DNA from: Solirubrobacterales bacterium
GTDB taxonomy: Bacteria > Actinomycetota > Thermoleophilia > Solirubrobacterales > 70-9
Length of the DNA: 17,023 bases
Assembly (NCBI GenBank): GCA_030835185.1
Contig: JAUQWL010000049.1
Location: forward strand, 1 to 17,023
Reading direction: 5' to 3'
Within the stretch, counting starts at the first letter, position 1. Every line of letters begins with the position of its first letter. Below the pieces are notes generated by a model. That model ran no database searches, had not been told where the DNA came from, and saw only the letters and a list, made by a program, of their open reading frames with translations. Shown one piece after another: positions 5,049 to 12,446 of this stretch. The position numbers and the translations under genes were made by a program.

Positions 5049-7894
5049 GAACGCTCCGGATCCGGTTCCAGTGACCGGCCCAGCCACTCTTCGTAGAAGC
5101 CGTCAAGGTCAGGTACGAAGTCATGGACGACGGGATAGCCGGGCGGCACTGCTTCCACCTCCAGCAGGGCCATGGTCTTTGGGCAGTAGTACTCGCGGAG
5201 CTCGTTCCACTGTGGATCTCCGTGCATCTTCGCAGGGTAGATCTCTTGGAATTCCGAGAGCGTCTTGCGAACTCTGATCCTGGCGTGGAGCTTCCAGTTC
5301 TCCTCGGGCGAACAGAACTCGTGACCGGAATCTGACTTCACCACCCTGCGACCGTCAGGTTTCTTCACGACGAACAGGTGCTCGCCGAAAGGAAGAAGAA
5401 TCTCATCGTCCCACGGGACCCGGCTCTGCAACAGCTTCAGGTAGGTGTTAAAACGGTCGGCGTCCTTGAATCCGGACTGGATGGCCCGCAGACGAGGGCC
5501 GGGGATCGTTCCATCGGCTATCTCGGCAAGGGTTTCTTCACCGACCGCGGTCGTACCGGCAGTGGTCACACTTACCTGCTTGACCGGATCCGGCGGGAGT
5601 GGCGGATCGGGGCTGATGTCCTCACGCCTTCCCAGCATTTTCAGTGAGATGTCAACAGTCGGGGTATCGATGTCGAAATCGAAATCGGGGTCCAGATCCC
5701 AGAAGGAGCGGAAGTACTGACCCCACGTCGGGGAGAGGCGGAGAGACTCCGCGTACATTCGCTGGACGGGTTCAATGAATCGATCGCCCGAGGCTTCTCC
5801 CTCCGCGCCAGACGGTTGCCGGTGGGCCAGTATCCGTTCCCGCTCTTCTTCGATCCATTCAGAAACCGGTACGGACAGGCGCCGACGCTCCTCAAGGAGC
5901 CGCTTACGCTCAGCACGACTCTCTTCAATCTGGACCTTGCCGTCGGAGACGATCGCCCCGTAGATCGAGCCGGCCAGCCGCGGCAACAGATAGCCACCGT
6001 CCAGGTCGGCCTGCACGTCGTCCAGACCCCGTTCGAGTGGATCTCCGAGACCCGATCCCCCCCGGTAGGTCGAAAGGTAGAGATCGCCCTGTTCCATCTT
6101 CTCCGGAAGAGTGAGCGTACGCTGATCGAAGTCGGCTGATCCCGTCACAAGACGTGACATCTCGGAGTCCTCCGGGTCTCCGTCGAATGTCGGGTAGGGC
6201 TTTCCCGTCGCCACCAACTCACTCATGTTGGTGTTGCGGATGTTGTGCCGGTAGCCGGTCGCTCCGGGGTAGCCGCCCCAAAGCCCTGCCTGGATGAAGA
6301 CGGGGCCGTTGCCGAGATTCTGCGTCTCGAAGAACGGTGTCTTCCAGGCGTAGCGCATCGCCTCCCAACCCGAACCACCTCGACGACGCCCGGGACCTGC
6401 TGTGTTCGCCTTGACCTTCGCACCGAGGAACAGGAACGGCTCGACGATCTCCCACATTTCGTAATCGCCCATATCGCCCTGTGGGTTCCACACGGCCGCG
6501 GCGTGGTCGAGTCCGTCGCCGAAAATGCGCCCTCCACCGCCGACACAGGACACGGCAAAGTTCGTTGCGGAGGACTGCTCGCCATAATGGTCAATGCCTC
6601 CGCCCTGAAACGTGTTCGCCGAGAGCGCATACGGGGCCAGCACCTCCTCGATGAAACCGCGCGCCTGGAGGGATCTGGATATCGACTTGAGTACGCCCGT
6701 GTAGCTGGGGATCAGGTAGTGCCAGGCAAGCCCCGTTGAAGCTTGGGGATTCTGATGGTTCGCCCAGGAGCCCGGCGGAAAGTTTGTTCGCAGGCCGAAG
6801 TAGGCACCGTCGTTGATTTTGTCGTTGCAGATCAAGGTCTGGGTGAGAAGGACCCAGAGAGCTCCCTGCATGGCCGAAGGCGTGCAGTTGGCCGAGTGGT
6901 AACCCCAGCTCGAAGCACCTTCCATGTCGAGCTCGAGAGTCGCCTCACGAGTCACCCTCAGCTCGACCGGAGCATGCATCATCGTGTCCCTGCGAGCATG
7001 GGCTGGAAGCATCTGCTCTTCGGCCAGGGTGAACTCGGAGAAAGAGGGCGCGCGATAGCGCCCCGGGACAAGCATCTCCCTGACCCGGGACTTGAATGAT
7101 CGACGGCCGTCCTCGATGACTTCAGTTGAAAACTGCTTGAAAGTATCTATTCCGATGTCGGCGATGACCCGCTCGACACTGTCTCGGACCATGTGGCAGC
7201 CGGCAACCCTTGTGCGTTCGTCAAGTGTCCAGTACCGGGGAGTCCGCGTGCCCTTCATGGCAGCGAGCACATGATCGCGGTAGAGCTCGTCGCCGGCACC
7301 GATCTTCCTGGCCGGGATGTCGATTCCGTCTTCGAAGCGGCTGATCGGCCCGAGCGGAACACTCCCCGGAGTGCGTGCCCCGATCTCGATCTCGTGAGTG
7401 ACGCCTCCCGCCCAACCGACCAGTTCGTCTTCCCAGAAGATCGGAACCATGGTCTGCACGTCGGCGTTGTGCACGTCGCCGATCATCGCGTCGTTGTTGC
7501 AGAAAATATCGCCTGACTCGATGCCCGGATTGTCTTCGTAGCCTTGCCGGATCATGTACTTGATGGCGTCCGACATCGTATGGACATGGACGATGATCCC
7601 GGTAGAGAGAGCTACGGAGTCCCCTTCGGGAGTGTAGAACGCAAAACAGAGTTCGCCCAGCTCTTTTACGATCGGACTCGCGGAGATGTTCACCGCGGTT
7701 TCGCGTGCTGTCACCAAACCCCCGCGAAGACGTGAAAAGATCTTCTCATAGAGGATCGGCTCGGACTCCTTCAGCTCGAGCGACCCGGTCAATCCTCCAT
7801 AAGCACCAGTAGCGGCGAAAACTTCTTCGGACGCGACCAGCCGATCATGAAGCGATCCGGTCTTGGTCTCAATCTTCTCCAGGGACTTGGTCAT
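5045..7894 (-). CDS. Acetone-carboxylase-like alpha subunit (hydantoinase B family) fused to an AcxC-like gamma domain
   Basis: The protein has 949 residues, against about 776 for acetone carboxylase alpha. Residues 1 to ~755 form the hydantoinase B/HyuB fold, with ETAVNISASPIVKELGE, GDIFCNNDAMIGDVHNADVQ and GGGGRIFGDG. H142, D145 and H167 have the spacing I recall for the Mn ligands of AcxB. A Pro/Asp-rich linker follows (about 757-772). Residues ~785-949 then match acetone carboxylase gamma: VPWDDEILLPFG (826-837), HEFCSPEENWKLHARI (858-873), EIYPAKM, REYYCP (900-905), and HDFVPDLDGFYEEWLG (924-939). Acetone carboxylase uses ATP and bicarbonate to turn acetone into acetoacetate. In AcxC the first motif has CxCGHxFC and the second CPxCG; here they read SDSGHEFC and CPKT, leaving only C861 and C904. 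The beta-like partner is 16 nt upstream and an AAGGAGG ribosome site precedes ATG 7894. Substrate unknown; another ketone or an amide are alternatives. Confidence 0.85.
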   Translation of the reverse strand: MTKSLEKIETKTGSLHDRLVASEEVFAATGAYGGLTGSLELKESEPILYEKIFSRLRGGLVTARETAVNISASPIVKELGELCFAFYTPEGDSVALSTGIIVHVHTMSDAIKYMIRQGYEDNPGIESGDIFCNNDAMIGDVHNADVQTMVPIFWEDELVGWAGGVTHEIEIGARTPGSVPLGPISRFEDGIDIPARKIGAGDELYRDHVLAAMKGTRTPRYWTLDERTRVAGCHMVRDSVERVIADIGIDTFKQFSTEVIEDGRRSFKSRVREMLVPGRYRAPSFSEFTLAEEQMLPAHARRDTMMHAPVELRVTREATLELDMEGASSWGYHSANCTPSAMQGALWVLLTQTLICNDKINDGAYFGLRTNFPPGSWANHQNPQASTGLAWHYLIPSYTGVLKSISRSLQARGFIEEVLAPYALSANTFQGGGIDHYGEQSSATNFAVSCVGGGGRIFGDGLDHAAAVWNPQGDMGDYEMWEIVEPFLFLGAKVKANTAGPGRRRGGSGWEAMRYAWKTPFFETQNLGNGPVFIQAGLWGGYPGATGYRHNIRNTNMSELVATGKPYPTFDGDPEDSEMSRLVTGSADFDQRTLTLPEKMEQGDLYLSTYRGGSGLGDPLERGLDDVQADLDGGYLLPRLAGSIYGAIVSDGKVQIEESRAERKRLLEERRRLSVPVSEWIEEERERILAHRQPSGAEGEASGDRFIEPVQRMYAESLRLSPTWGQYFRSFWDLDPDFDFDIDTPTVDISLKMLGRREDISPDPPLPPDPVKQVSVTTAGTTAVGEETLAEIADGTIPGPRLRAIQSGFKDADRFNTYLKLLQSRVPWDDEILLPFGEHLFVVKKPDGRRVVKSDSGHEFCSPEENWKLHARIRVRKTLSEFQEIYPAKMHGDPQWNELREYYCPKTMALLEVEAVPPGYPVVHDFVPDLDGFYEEWLGRSLEPDPERS

Positions 7895-7910
7895 TGATCG
7901 GTTTCCTCCT

Positions 7911-10052
7911 TCAACTCATGTGGAAGATTCGGTTGCTGTCGAGTCTTGCTTTTCGCCCCGGTGGGATGACGAACGTGCTGGAGGATGCCTCGACGATTCC
8001 CGGCCCCTCGATCCAGGCACCGGCGACAAGGGTCTCCTGATCGAACACGGGGGTCTCATGATGGCCGTCAGTCTCGGACCACCAGGTTTCGCGCACCTCT
8101 TTCGGCTCGGGTCTGTAGGCCCGTTCCTCTTCGAAAGGCAGGGTGGGCTTCTCTACCGGAGTGGAACCGGTGACTATGGCTGAAGTGATCACATAACCCA
8201 ACTCGGGCGAGCGAGCTGACTGGGCATAGACCTTGCCGTAAGCCTCTTCGAACGAAGCGACGACACGACTGATCAACTCGGAACCCTGGCCTTCAGCGCT
8301 CACCTCGATGTCATTGAGCTGGCCCGCGTACTGCATCCTCACCAACAGACTGTGCTCAACCTTGTCGAGAGGTACGCCGGCCTTCGTAAACTCGTCATCT
8401 ACACGTTTGCGGAGGGTGGCCCAGGCTCGCTCAAGCTCAACAGCCGCTTCGCTCCTGGCCTCGGCCGACGCACCATCCTCAACCTTCAGGTCCGTGGTGA
8501 GGTCGTATCGGTACTCGTAATCGGCACAGGCACAACCGTACGCGGAGAAGCCCGCAGCCCAGGCCGGGATCAACACGTCTGCATACGGAACCCCGGCGGT
8601 ATATCCCGCGACGTGGAGAGGGCCTCCGCCGCCGTAACAGAGCAACGAATAGTCGACCGGCGCGTATCCTTTTCCAAGGACCTTGGCGAGGGCGGCTACT
8701 CGCAGGTTCTCCTCGAACAGTTCGACGATACCCGCGGCTGCTTCTTCCACGTCTAGGCCCAGGGGGTCTGCGACCTGCCGGCGCACTTCGGCCCTGCCGC
8801 GCTCCACGTCAAGCTCAACCTGGCCACCGAGAAAGTAGTCCGGATTGAGGCGCCCGAGACACAGATTCAGGTCGGTGACGGAAACGGTTTCCACGCCGCC
8901 TTCCGGCCAGCACACCCCGATATTCGCGCCAGCCGAATCGGGGCCGATCGAAGGACGGTTGGAGTTGGGGTCGATTCTCACGAATGACCCGGTTCCGGCC
9001 CCTATGGACTCGATCTCGACCATGGGGAGGTTCAAGAGGAATCGACCGATCTCCGGAGTCTGGTCGATCCCGATCGAACCTTCGTTGATCAAGGCCAGGT
9101 CGAAACTCGTCCCCCCGATATCAGAGCAGACGACTGATGAAATCCCGAGCTGGCGGGAAAGATGCCGGGCGCCTACGACTCCACCGATCGGACCGGAAAC
9201 GAGAGTGCGCGCCAGTTCTTTTGCATCGGTCGAGATCGTCCCACCGTGCGACGCCATGACCCGCAGCTCGAAGGGTGCACCGGCCTTCGTGGTCTCTTCT
9301 GCGACTTTCGCAAGTTGTCCTCGGGAAGGTTCGGCCGCGTACGCCTCGATCAAGGTCGAATTCAACCGGGGGAAGTCACGCCTGGTGGGATACAGATCAG
9401 CCGAGAGGAACACCGGGACTTCACCGTTCAGTCCGCGGTCGGACTTGATTGATTCGGCGATCTCGCCGACCCTGTGTTCGTGGGACGGGTTCCGGTAGCT
9501 GTGGAGAAGGCAGACCACGATCGCTTCGACGTCCTGGTCCAGGAGTTCAACGACGGCTGACTCGACTTCGGATTCGTAGAGCGGAATCGATTCATCACCG
9601 AAGATGTCGATCCGCCCACGCACTCCTCGCATGCGTTCGATCGGCACGAGCGGTTCGTTGTGGTGATGCGTGATTACGTGGAGTTGATCCGAGTAGGACA
9701 TGCCCAGCCACGTCTGCACTCCCCGCTCGAAACGGAAGTAGTCCTCCAGTCCACCCGAAACGATGCAGCCGACCCGCTTGCCTTTGCGCTCAAGCAGGCG
9801 ATTCAGCATTGCAGTGCCGGAATAAACGCCTGAGACAATCCCGGGGAATGCGTCTTCGGGAGTCGAATCCCAGTATTCGAGCGCGTCCCGTGCCGAAGAG
9901 ATGAATCCTTGGGCCTCTTCGCGGGGAGTGGTCTGTGCCTTGCCGACGACGAAGTCCCCCTTCGCATCGACGATGAATGTGTCGGTCATCGTGCCGCCCG
10001 CGTCGATGGCCAGCACCCGGGCGTCGTGGACTTGTCTTGTGGTCTCCTCCAT
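7911..10052 (-). CDS. Acetone-carboxylase-like beta subunit (hydantoinase A / HyuA family ATPase)
   Basis: The 713-residue protein is close to AcxA (about 717). It has the two acetate-kinase-type nucleotide-binding motifs of the HyuA/oxoprolinase family: DAGGTMTDTF (17-26) and SDIGGTSFDLA (310-320). It also has SHGGT (268-272), GPIGGVVGA (about 287-295), IGAGTGS (350-356) and YGGGGPLH (473-480). In acetone carboxylase this subunit hydrolyses ATP to activate substrate and bicarbonate as phosphorylated intermediates, which pass to the metal site in alpha. The following gene encodes an alpha-gamma fusion, so together they could form a complete enzyme. The family also includes ATP-dependent N-methylhydantoinase and 5-oxoprolinase. 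The acetone-type assignment rests on length and on the gamma-like domain next door. A 78-nt gap with a likely promoter separates it from the CoA-transferase gene; GGAAG lies just before the ATG. Confidence 0.87.
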   Translation of the reverse strand: MEETTRQVHDARVLAIDAGGTMTDTFIVDAKGDFVVGKAQTTPREEAQGFISSARDALEYWDSTPEDAFPGIVSGVYSGTAMLNRLLERKGKRVGCIVSGGLEDYFRFERGVQTWLGMSYSDQLHVITHHHNEPLVPIERMRGVRGRIDIFGDESIPLYESEVESAVVELLDQDVEAIVVCLLHSYRNPSHEHRVGEIAESIKSDRGLNGEVPVFLSADLYPTRRDFPRLNSTLIEAYAAEPSRGQLAKVAEETTKAGAPFELRVMASHGGTISTDAKELARTLVSGPIGGVVGARHLSRQLGISSVVCSDIGGTSFDLALINEGSIGIDQTPEIGRFLLNLPMVEIESIGAGTGSFVRIDPNSNRPSIGPDSAGANIGVCWPEGGVETVSVTDLNLCLGRLNPDYFLGGQVELDVERGRAEVRRQVADPLGLDVEEAAAGIVELFEENLRVAALAKVLGKGYAPVDYSLLCYGGGGPLHVAGYTAGVPYADVLIPAWAAGFSAYGCACADYEYRYDLTTDLKVEDGASAEARSEAAVELERAWATLRKRVDDEFTKAGVPLDKVEHSLLVRMQYAGQLNDIEVSAEGQGSELISRVVASFEEAYGKVYAQSARSPELGYVITSAIVTGSTPVEKPTLPFEEERAYRPEPKEVRETWWSETDGHHETPVFDQETLVAGAWIEGPGIVEASSSTFVIPPGRKARLDSNRIFHMS

Positions 10053-10066
10053 CGGCTTCCTTTATA

Positions 10067-10095
10067 GATTATATATAATCGATACTGTTTGTCCA
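10067..10095 (-). promoter_or_regulatory. Sigma70-type promoter with a 14-bp palindrome over the -10 box
   Basis: On the minus strand TGGACA (10095-10090, 5 of 6 matches to TTGACA) is followed after 16 nt by a perfect TATAAT (10073-10068). The -10 lies inside GATTATATATAATC (10067-10080), a perfect 14-bp palindrome in a local AT island, which is striking in this GC-rich window. Transcription would begin near 10060-10064, leaving a very short leader with GGAAG before ATG 10052. A dimeric repressor bound to the palindrome would cover the -10 box, so this looks like an operator-promoter for the carboxylase and FAD-oxidase genes. No regulator gene is visible. Confidence 0.6.
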
Positions 10096-10130
10096 GCGGA
10101 CTTCTTGAGTAAGGGCATTTGCCACTCCCG

Positions 10131-11333
10131 TCAGGACCGGGCCGACCGGGATCGGGTCTCGCGTTGATCGATTTCAGCCAGGATCTCCGCGGTATGTTCG
10201 CCGAGGGTCGGAGACGGCCGCCTGACGACCAGCGGGGTTCGACCCAGCACGAAAGGAAGTCCGAACTGCCAGATTTTCCCGGCCTTCGGGTGCTCGAGTT
10301 CGACCAGGGTTTCGTTGGCGAGTACATCGGGATCGGAGAACAGATCTTCTTCATGATTGATCCGCCCGCATGGGACACCCTCCTGCTCGAGCTGATCGAG
10401 CAGTTCTTCGAGGCGGAACCCACTCACCGCACGAGATACCAGTTCCATCAATTCATCCTGGTGTTTCGATCGACCGGAGTTCGTGGAAAATCGCGGGTCG
10501 TCGCCAGCCTCCCGGAGCCCGAGTGCCTGACACAGACCGATCCAGGAACGATCTGTGACAACAGCGATGATGACCCAGCCGTCGGCCACCTCAAATGCTC
10601 CATAGGGCGCGACGTCGACCGAGGCCGGCAACTCGATCTGTTCGCCGGCAGCCGAGATCATCCGGTAGTTCTGGGCGGCAATCATGGCCTCGAACAGACT
10701 CACTTCGACCCTCTGACCCACCCCATCCCGGCCTCGCGCGATCAAGGCTCCCAGAATGCCCTGCACCGCAAGCTGTGCGGCATAGGAATCGGCGATAGTC
10801 AAGACGATCCCGATCGGAGGGCCACCTCTTCCCTGCCTGAACAGGACTCCCGAACCGGCCTGCAGGATCAAATCGAGGGCGGGGCGGTCGCGATGAGGAC
10901 CGTTTCGACCAAAACCCGCAATCGAGCAGTGAACAAGCCCGGGGTTCGCGGCTTCGAGGCTTGCGGCGTCTATCCCGAGTCTTCCCGCGACGCCCGGCCG
11001 GAAATTCTCGACCACGACATCGGCCCCTTCGCAGAGCCGACGGGCCGCCTTGTTGTCATCCGCGTTCTTGAGGTCCAGCATGATCGACCGCTTGTTGCGG
11101 TTGATGGCAACGAAGTTCATGCCCTCGCCTCCGAGCCACGGGGGTCCGAAGTGGCGAGCCTCATCACCAGCCGGGGATTCGACCTTGATTACGTCGGCAC
11201 CCATGTCGCCGAGGGTCATCGTGCAGAGGGGTCCGGCGAAGACCCTCGAGAAATCGACCACACGGATCCCTTCCAACGGCGGGGGGTCCGACCCGGGACG
11301 AACCTCGAGTGGCTTGGGGCGAAGAGCAGTCAC
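10131..11333 (-). CDS. CaiB/BaiF-family (class III) CoA-transferase
   Basis: From GTG 11333 the product has 400 residues, the usual family size. It opens with LEGIRVVDFSRVFAGPL and GDMGADVIKVESP, the classic N-terminal class III CoA-transferase sequence. FVAINRNKRSIMLDLK and DVVVENFRPGV follow. The catalytic aspartate is D154 in RPALDLILQAGSG, and the C-terminal part includes GVPCGRINHEEDL. These enzymes move CoA between carboxylic acids through an aspartyl-CoA thioester intermediate. The GTG start overlaps the stop of the PuuD-like gene (GTGA) and has GGGA about 8 nt upstream. Longer in-frame extensions would only cover that gene. A CoA-transferase is not part of the known Puu route; beside a carboxylase-like enzyme it could activate the acid product. 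The donor and acceptor acids cannot be read from sequence. Confidence 0.9.
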   Translation of the reverse strand: MTALRPKPLEVRPGSDPPPLEGIRVVDFSRVFAGPLCTMTLGDMGADVIKVESPAGDEARHFGPPWLGGEGMNFVAINRNKRSIMLDLKNADDNKAARRLCEGADVVVENFRPGVAGRLGIDAASLEAANPGLVHCSIAGFGRNGPHRDRPALDLILQAGSGVLFRQGRGGPPIGIVLTIADSYAAQLAVQGILGALIARGRDGVGQRVEVSLFEAMIAAQNYRMISAAGEQIELPASVDVAPYGAFEVADGWVIIAVVTDRSWIGLCQALGLREAGDDPRFSTNSGRSKHQDELMELVSRAVSGFRLEELLDQLEQEGVPCGRINHEEDLFSDPDVLANETLVELEHPKAGKIWQFGLPFVLGRTPLVVRRPSPTLGEHTAEILAEIDQRETRSRSARS

Positions 11334-12079
11334 GAGACGAGTCCCGTCCGGATCCGCTCTCGGGCGGCGCTCGAGAGCGCTCCGTAGAGGCGCGACTGGA
11401 GATCTTCGGCGCCCACCATGTGCTCGGGGTGCCACTGGACTCCCAGACAGAAGGGACCGGATTCCAGTTCGATCGCCTCTACGATCCCGTCAGCCGCCCT
11501 GCCGGTGACGCGGAGGCCTTCGCCGATCCGGTCCGGTGCCTGGTGATGCAGGCAGAGTGCCTCCACGGTCGGACCCTCCAACGCTCTCCGGACATGAGAG
11601 CCGGGCGCAAGCTCGATGTCGTGCCGGCGAACGCCGAGCAGGCCGCCCTCATCGGTCGCCGGAACGTCCGAGTGCTCGATTTCGCGAAGGAGGGAACCGC
11701 CGAGCGCGACGTTGATCATCTGCATCCCGCGGCAGACTCCCAGGATCGGTATTCCTCTCGCGATCCCCTCCCGGACCAGACTCACCTCAAGAGCATCCCG
11801 ACGGGGCTCAGGAGGTTGCGTCGGCTCCCACTGCTGACCATAGGTCGAGGGCTGGATATCCACTCCGCCGGCGAGCAGAAGACCGTCAATCCTGTTCAAA
11901 TAGGCCGAAACGCCAGACTCCAGATCCATCTGGGGTGCGGGCAGAAGCACCGCGTCGGCATCCACGAGGTTGAGCATCCTTACGTAAGCCCTCCCCACGT
12001 AGTACGCGTCGAGTTCGCCTTCGATTATGGGGATCCTGGTCTCCCCGGCGGTTACTCCGATGAGGGGTCGATCACCCAT
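11330..12079 (-). CDS. puuD: PuuD-like gamma-glutamyl hydrolase (peptidase C26, class I amidotransferase fold)
   Basis: The 249-residue protein has the glutamine-amidotransferase-like hydrolase core: DGLLLAGGVDIQPSTYG (65-81), nucleophile C116 in GVCRGMQMINV, LHHQAPDRIG near 178-186, and H217/E219 in GVQWHPE. GGVDxxPxxYG with GVCRGMQ is typical of gamma-glutamyl-gamma-aminobutyrate hydrolase PuuD and relatives, which release glutamate from gamma-glutamyl compounds in the cytoplasm. The length matches PuuD (about 254). ATG 12079 overlaps the end of the cupin gene by 8 nt, and the TGA overlaps the GTG of the next gene. Together with the importer, the glutamine-synthetase-like gene and the FAD oxidase this supports a gamma-glutamylated amine pathway. 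The precise gamma-glutamyl substrate is inferred only. Confidence 0.87.
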   Translation of the reverse strand: MGDRPLIGVTAGETRIPIIEGELDAYYVGRAYVRMLNLVDADAVLLPAPQMDLESGVSAYLNRIDGLLLAGGVDIQPSTYGQQWEPTQPPEPRRDALEVSLVREGIARGIPILGVCRGMQMINVALGGSLLREIEHSDVPATDEGGLLGVRRHDIELAPGSHVRRALEGPTVEALCLHHQAPDRIGEGLRVTGRAADGIVEAIELESGPFCLGVQWHPEHMVGAEDLQSRLYGALSSAARERIRTGLVS

Positions 12080-12446
12080 CCTTCCGCTCCTCCCAGTTGG
12101 CCGGATACGTCGCGAACAAGACGCGGCACTTGCCGCGAAAGTGATAGGTAACGCGGTTTCCCCGGGGAACCAGCAGCAGGTCGCCCGCTTTGCCTTCGAT
12201 CGATCCCGCTTGATGCGCTACGGATACCGAGCCTTCACTCAGGAAGATCACCTCGTCGTACTCCATCGTCCATTCAAAGGTGACGTCTTCGAAGGTCCCG
12301 ATTCCGGCACCGATGGTCGAAGAACTCTCCGGACCGATAATGGATTGAATCCAGGCTTCACCTTCGACATCAAGCCGCTGCGGAGCGAAATCTCGCGGTG
12401 AAAATGCCAACGGAACGGGGGCCGAGGCTTCGTCATGCCCGCTCAC
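12072..12446 (-). CDS. Small single-domain cupin, EutQ-like
   Basis: The 124-residue protein is a single cupin barrel. MEYDEVIFLSEGSVSV (61-76) and GKAGDLLLVPRGNRVTYHF (85-103) are the two cupin motifs, and the end FATYPANWEE (111-120) is characteristic of EutQ-like cupins. The usual metal-binding histidines of motif 1 are absent (EYDE in place of HxH), as in EutQ relatives. EutQ cupins are associated with ethanolamine and amine use, and acetate kinase activity has been reported for one. ATG 12446 overlaps the stop of the permease gene by 4 nt (ATGA), and its end overlaps puuD by 8 nt, so it is translated as part of the cluster. A structural or small-molecule-binding role is possible; the function is unknown. 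Confidence 0.8.
   Translation of the reverse strand: MSGHDEASAPVPLAFSPRDFAPQRLDVEGEAWIQSIIGPESSSTIGAGIGTFEDVTFEWTMEYDEVIFLSEGSVSVAHQAGSIEGKAGDLLLVPRGNRVTYHFRGKCRVLFATYPANWEERKDG

Noticed and set aside
7911..10052. Reading the HyuA/HyuB pair simply as an N-methylhydantoinase or 5-oxoprolinase
   Set aside because: Not excluded functionally, but the AcxC-like C-terminal domain on the B-type protein and the ~713-residue A-type length fit acetone/ketone carboxylases better.
10119..11387. 422-codon plus-strand open frame opposite the CoA-transferase
   Set aside because: No family motifs and shadow-type composition; the minus strand encodes an unmistakable class III CoA-transferase over the same bases.
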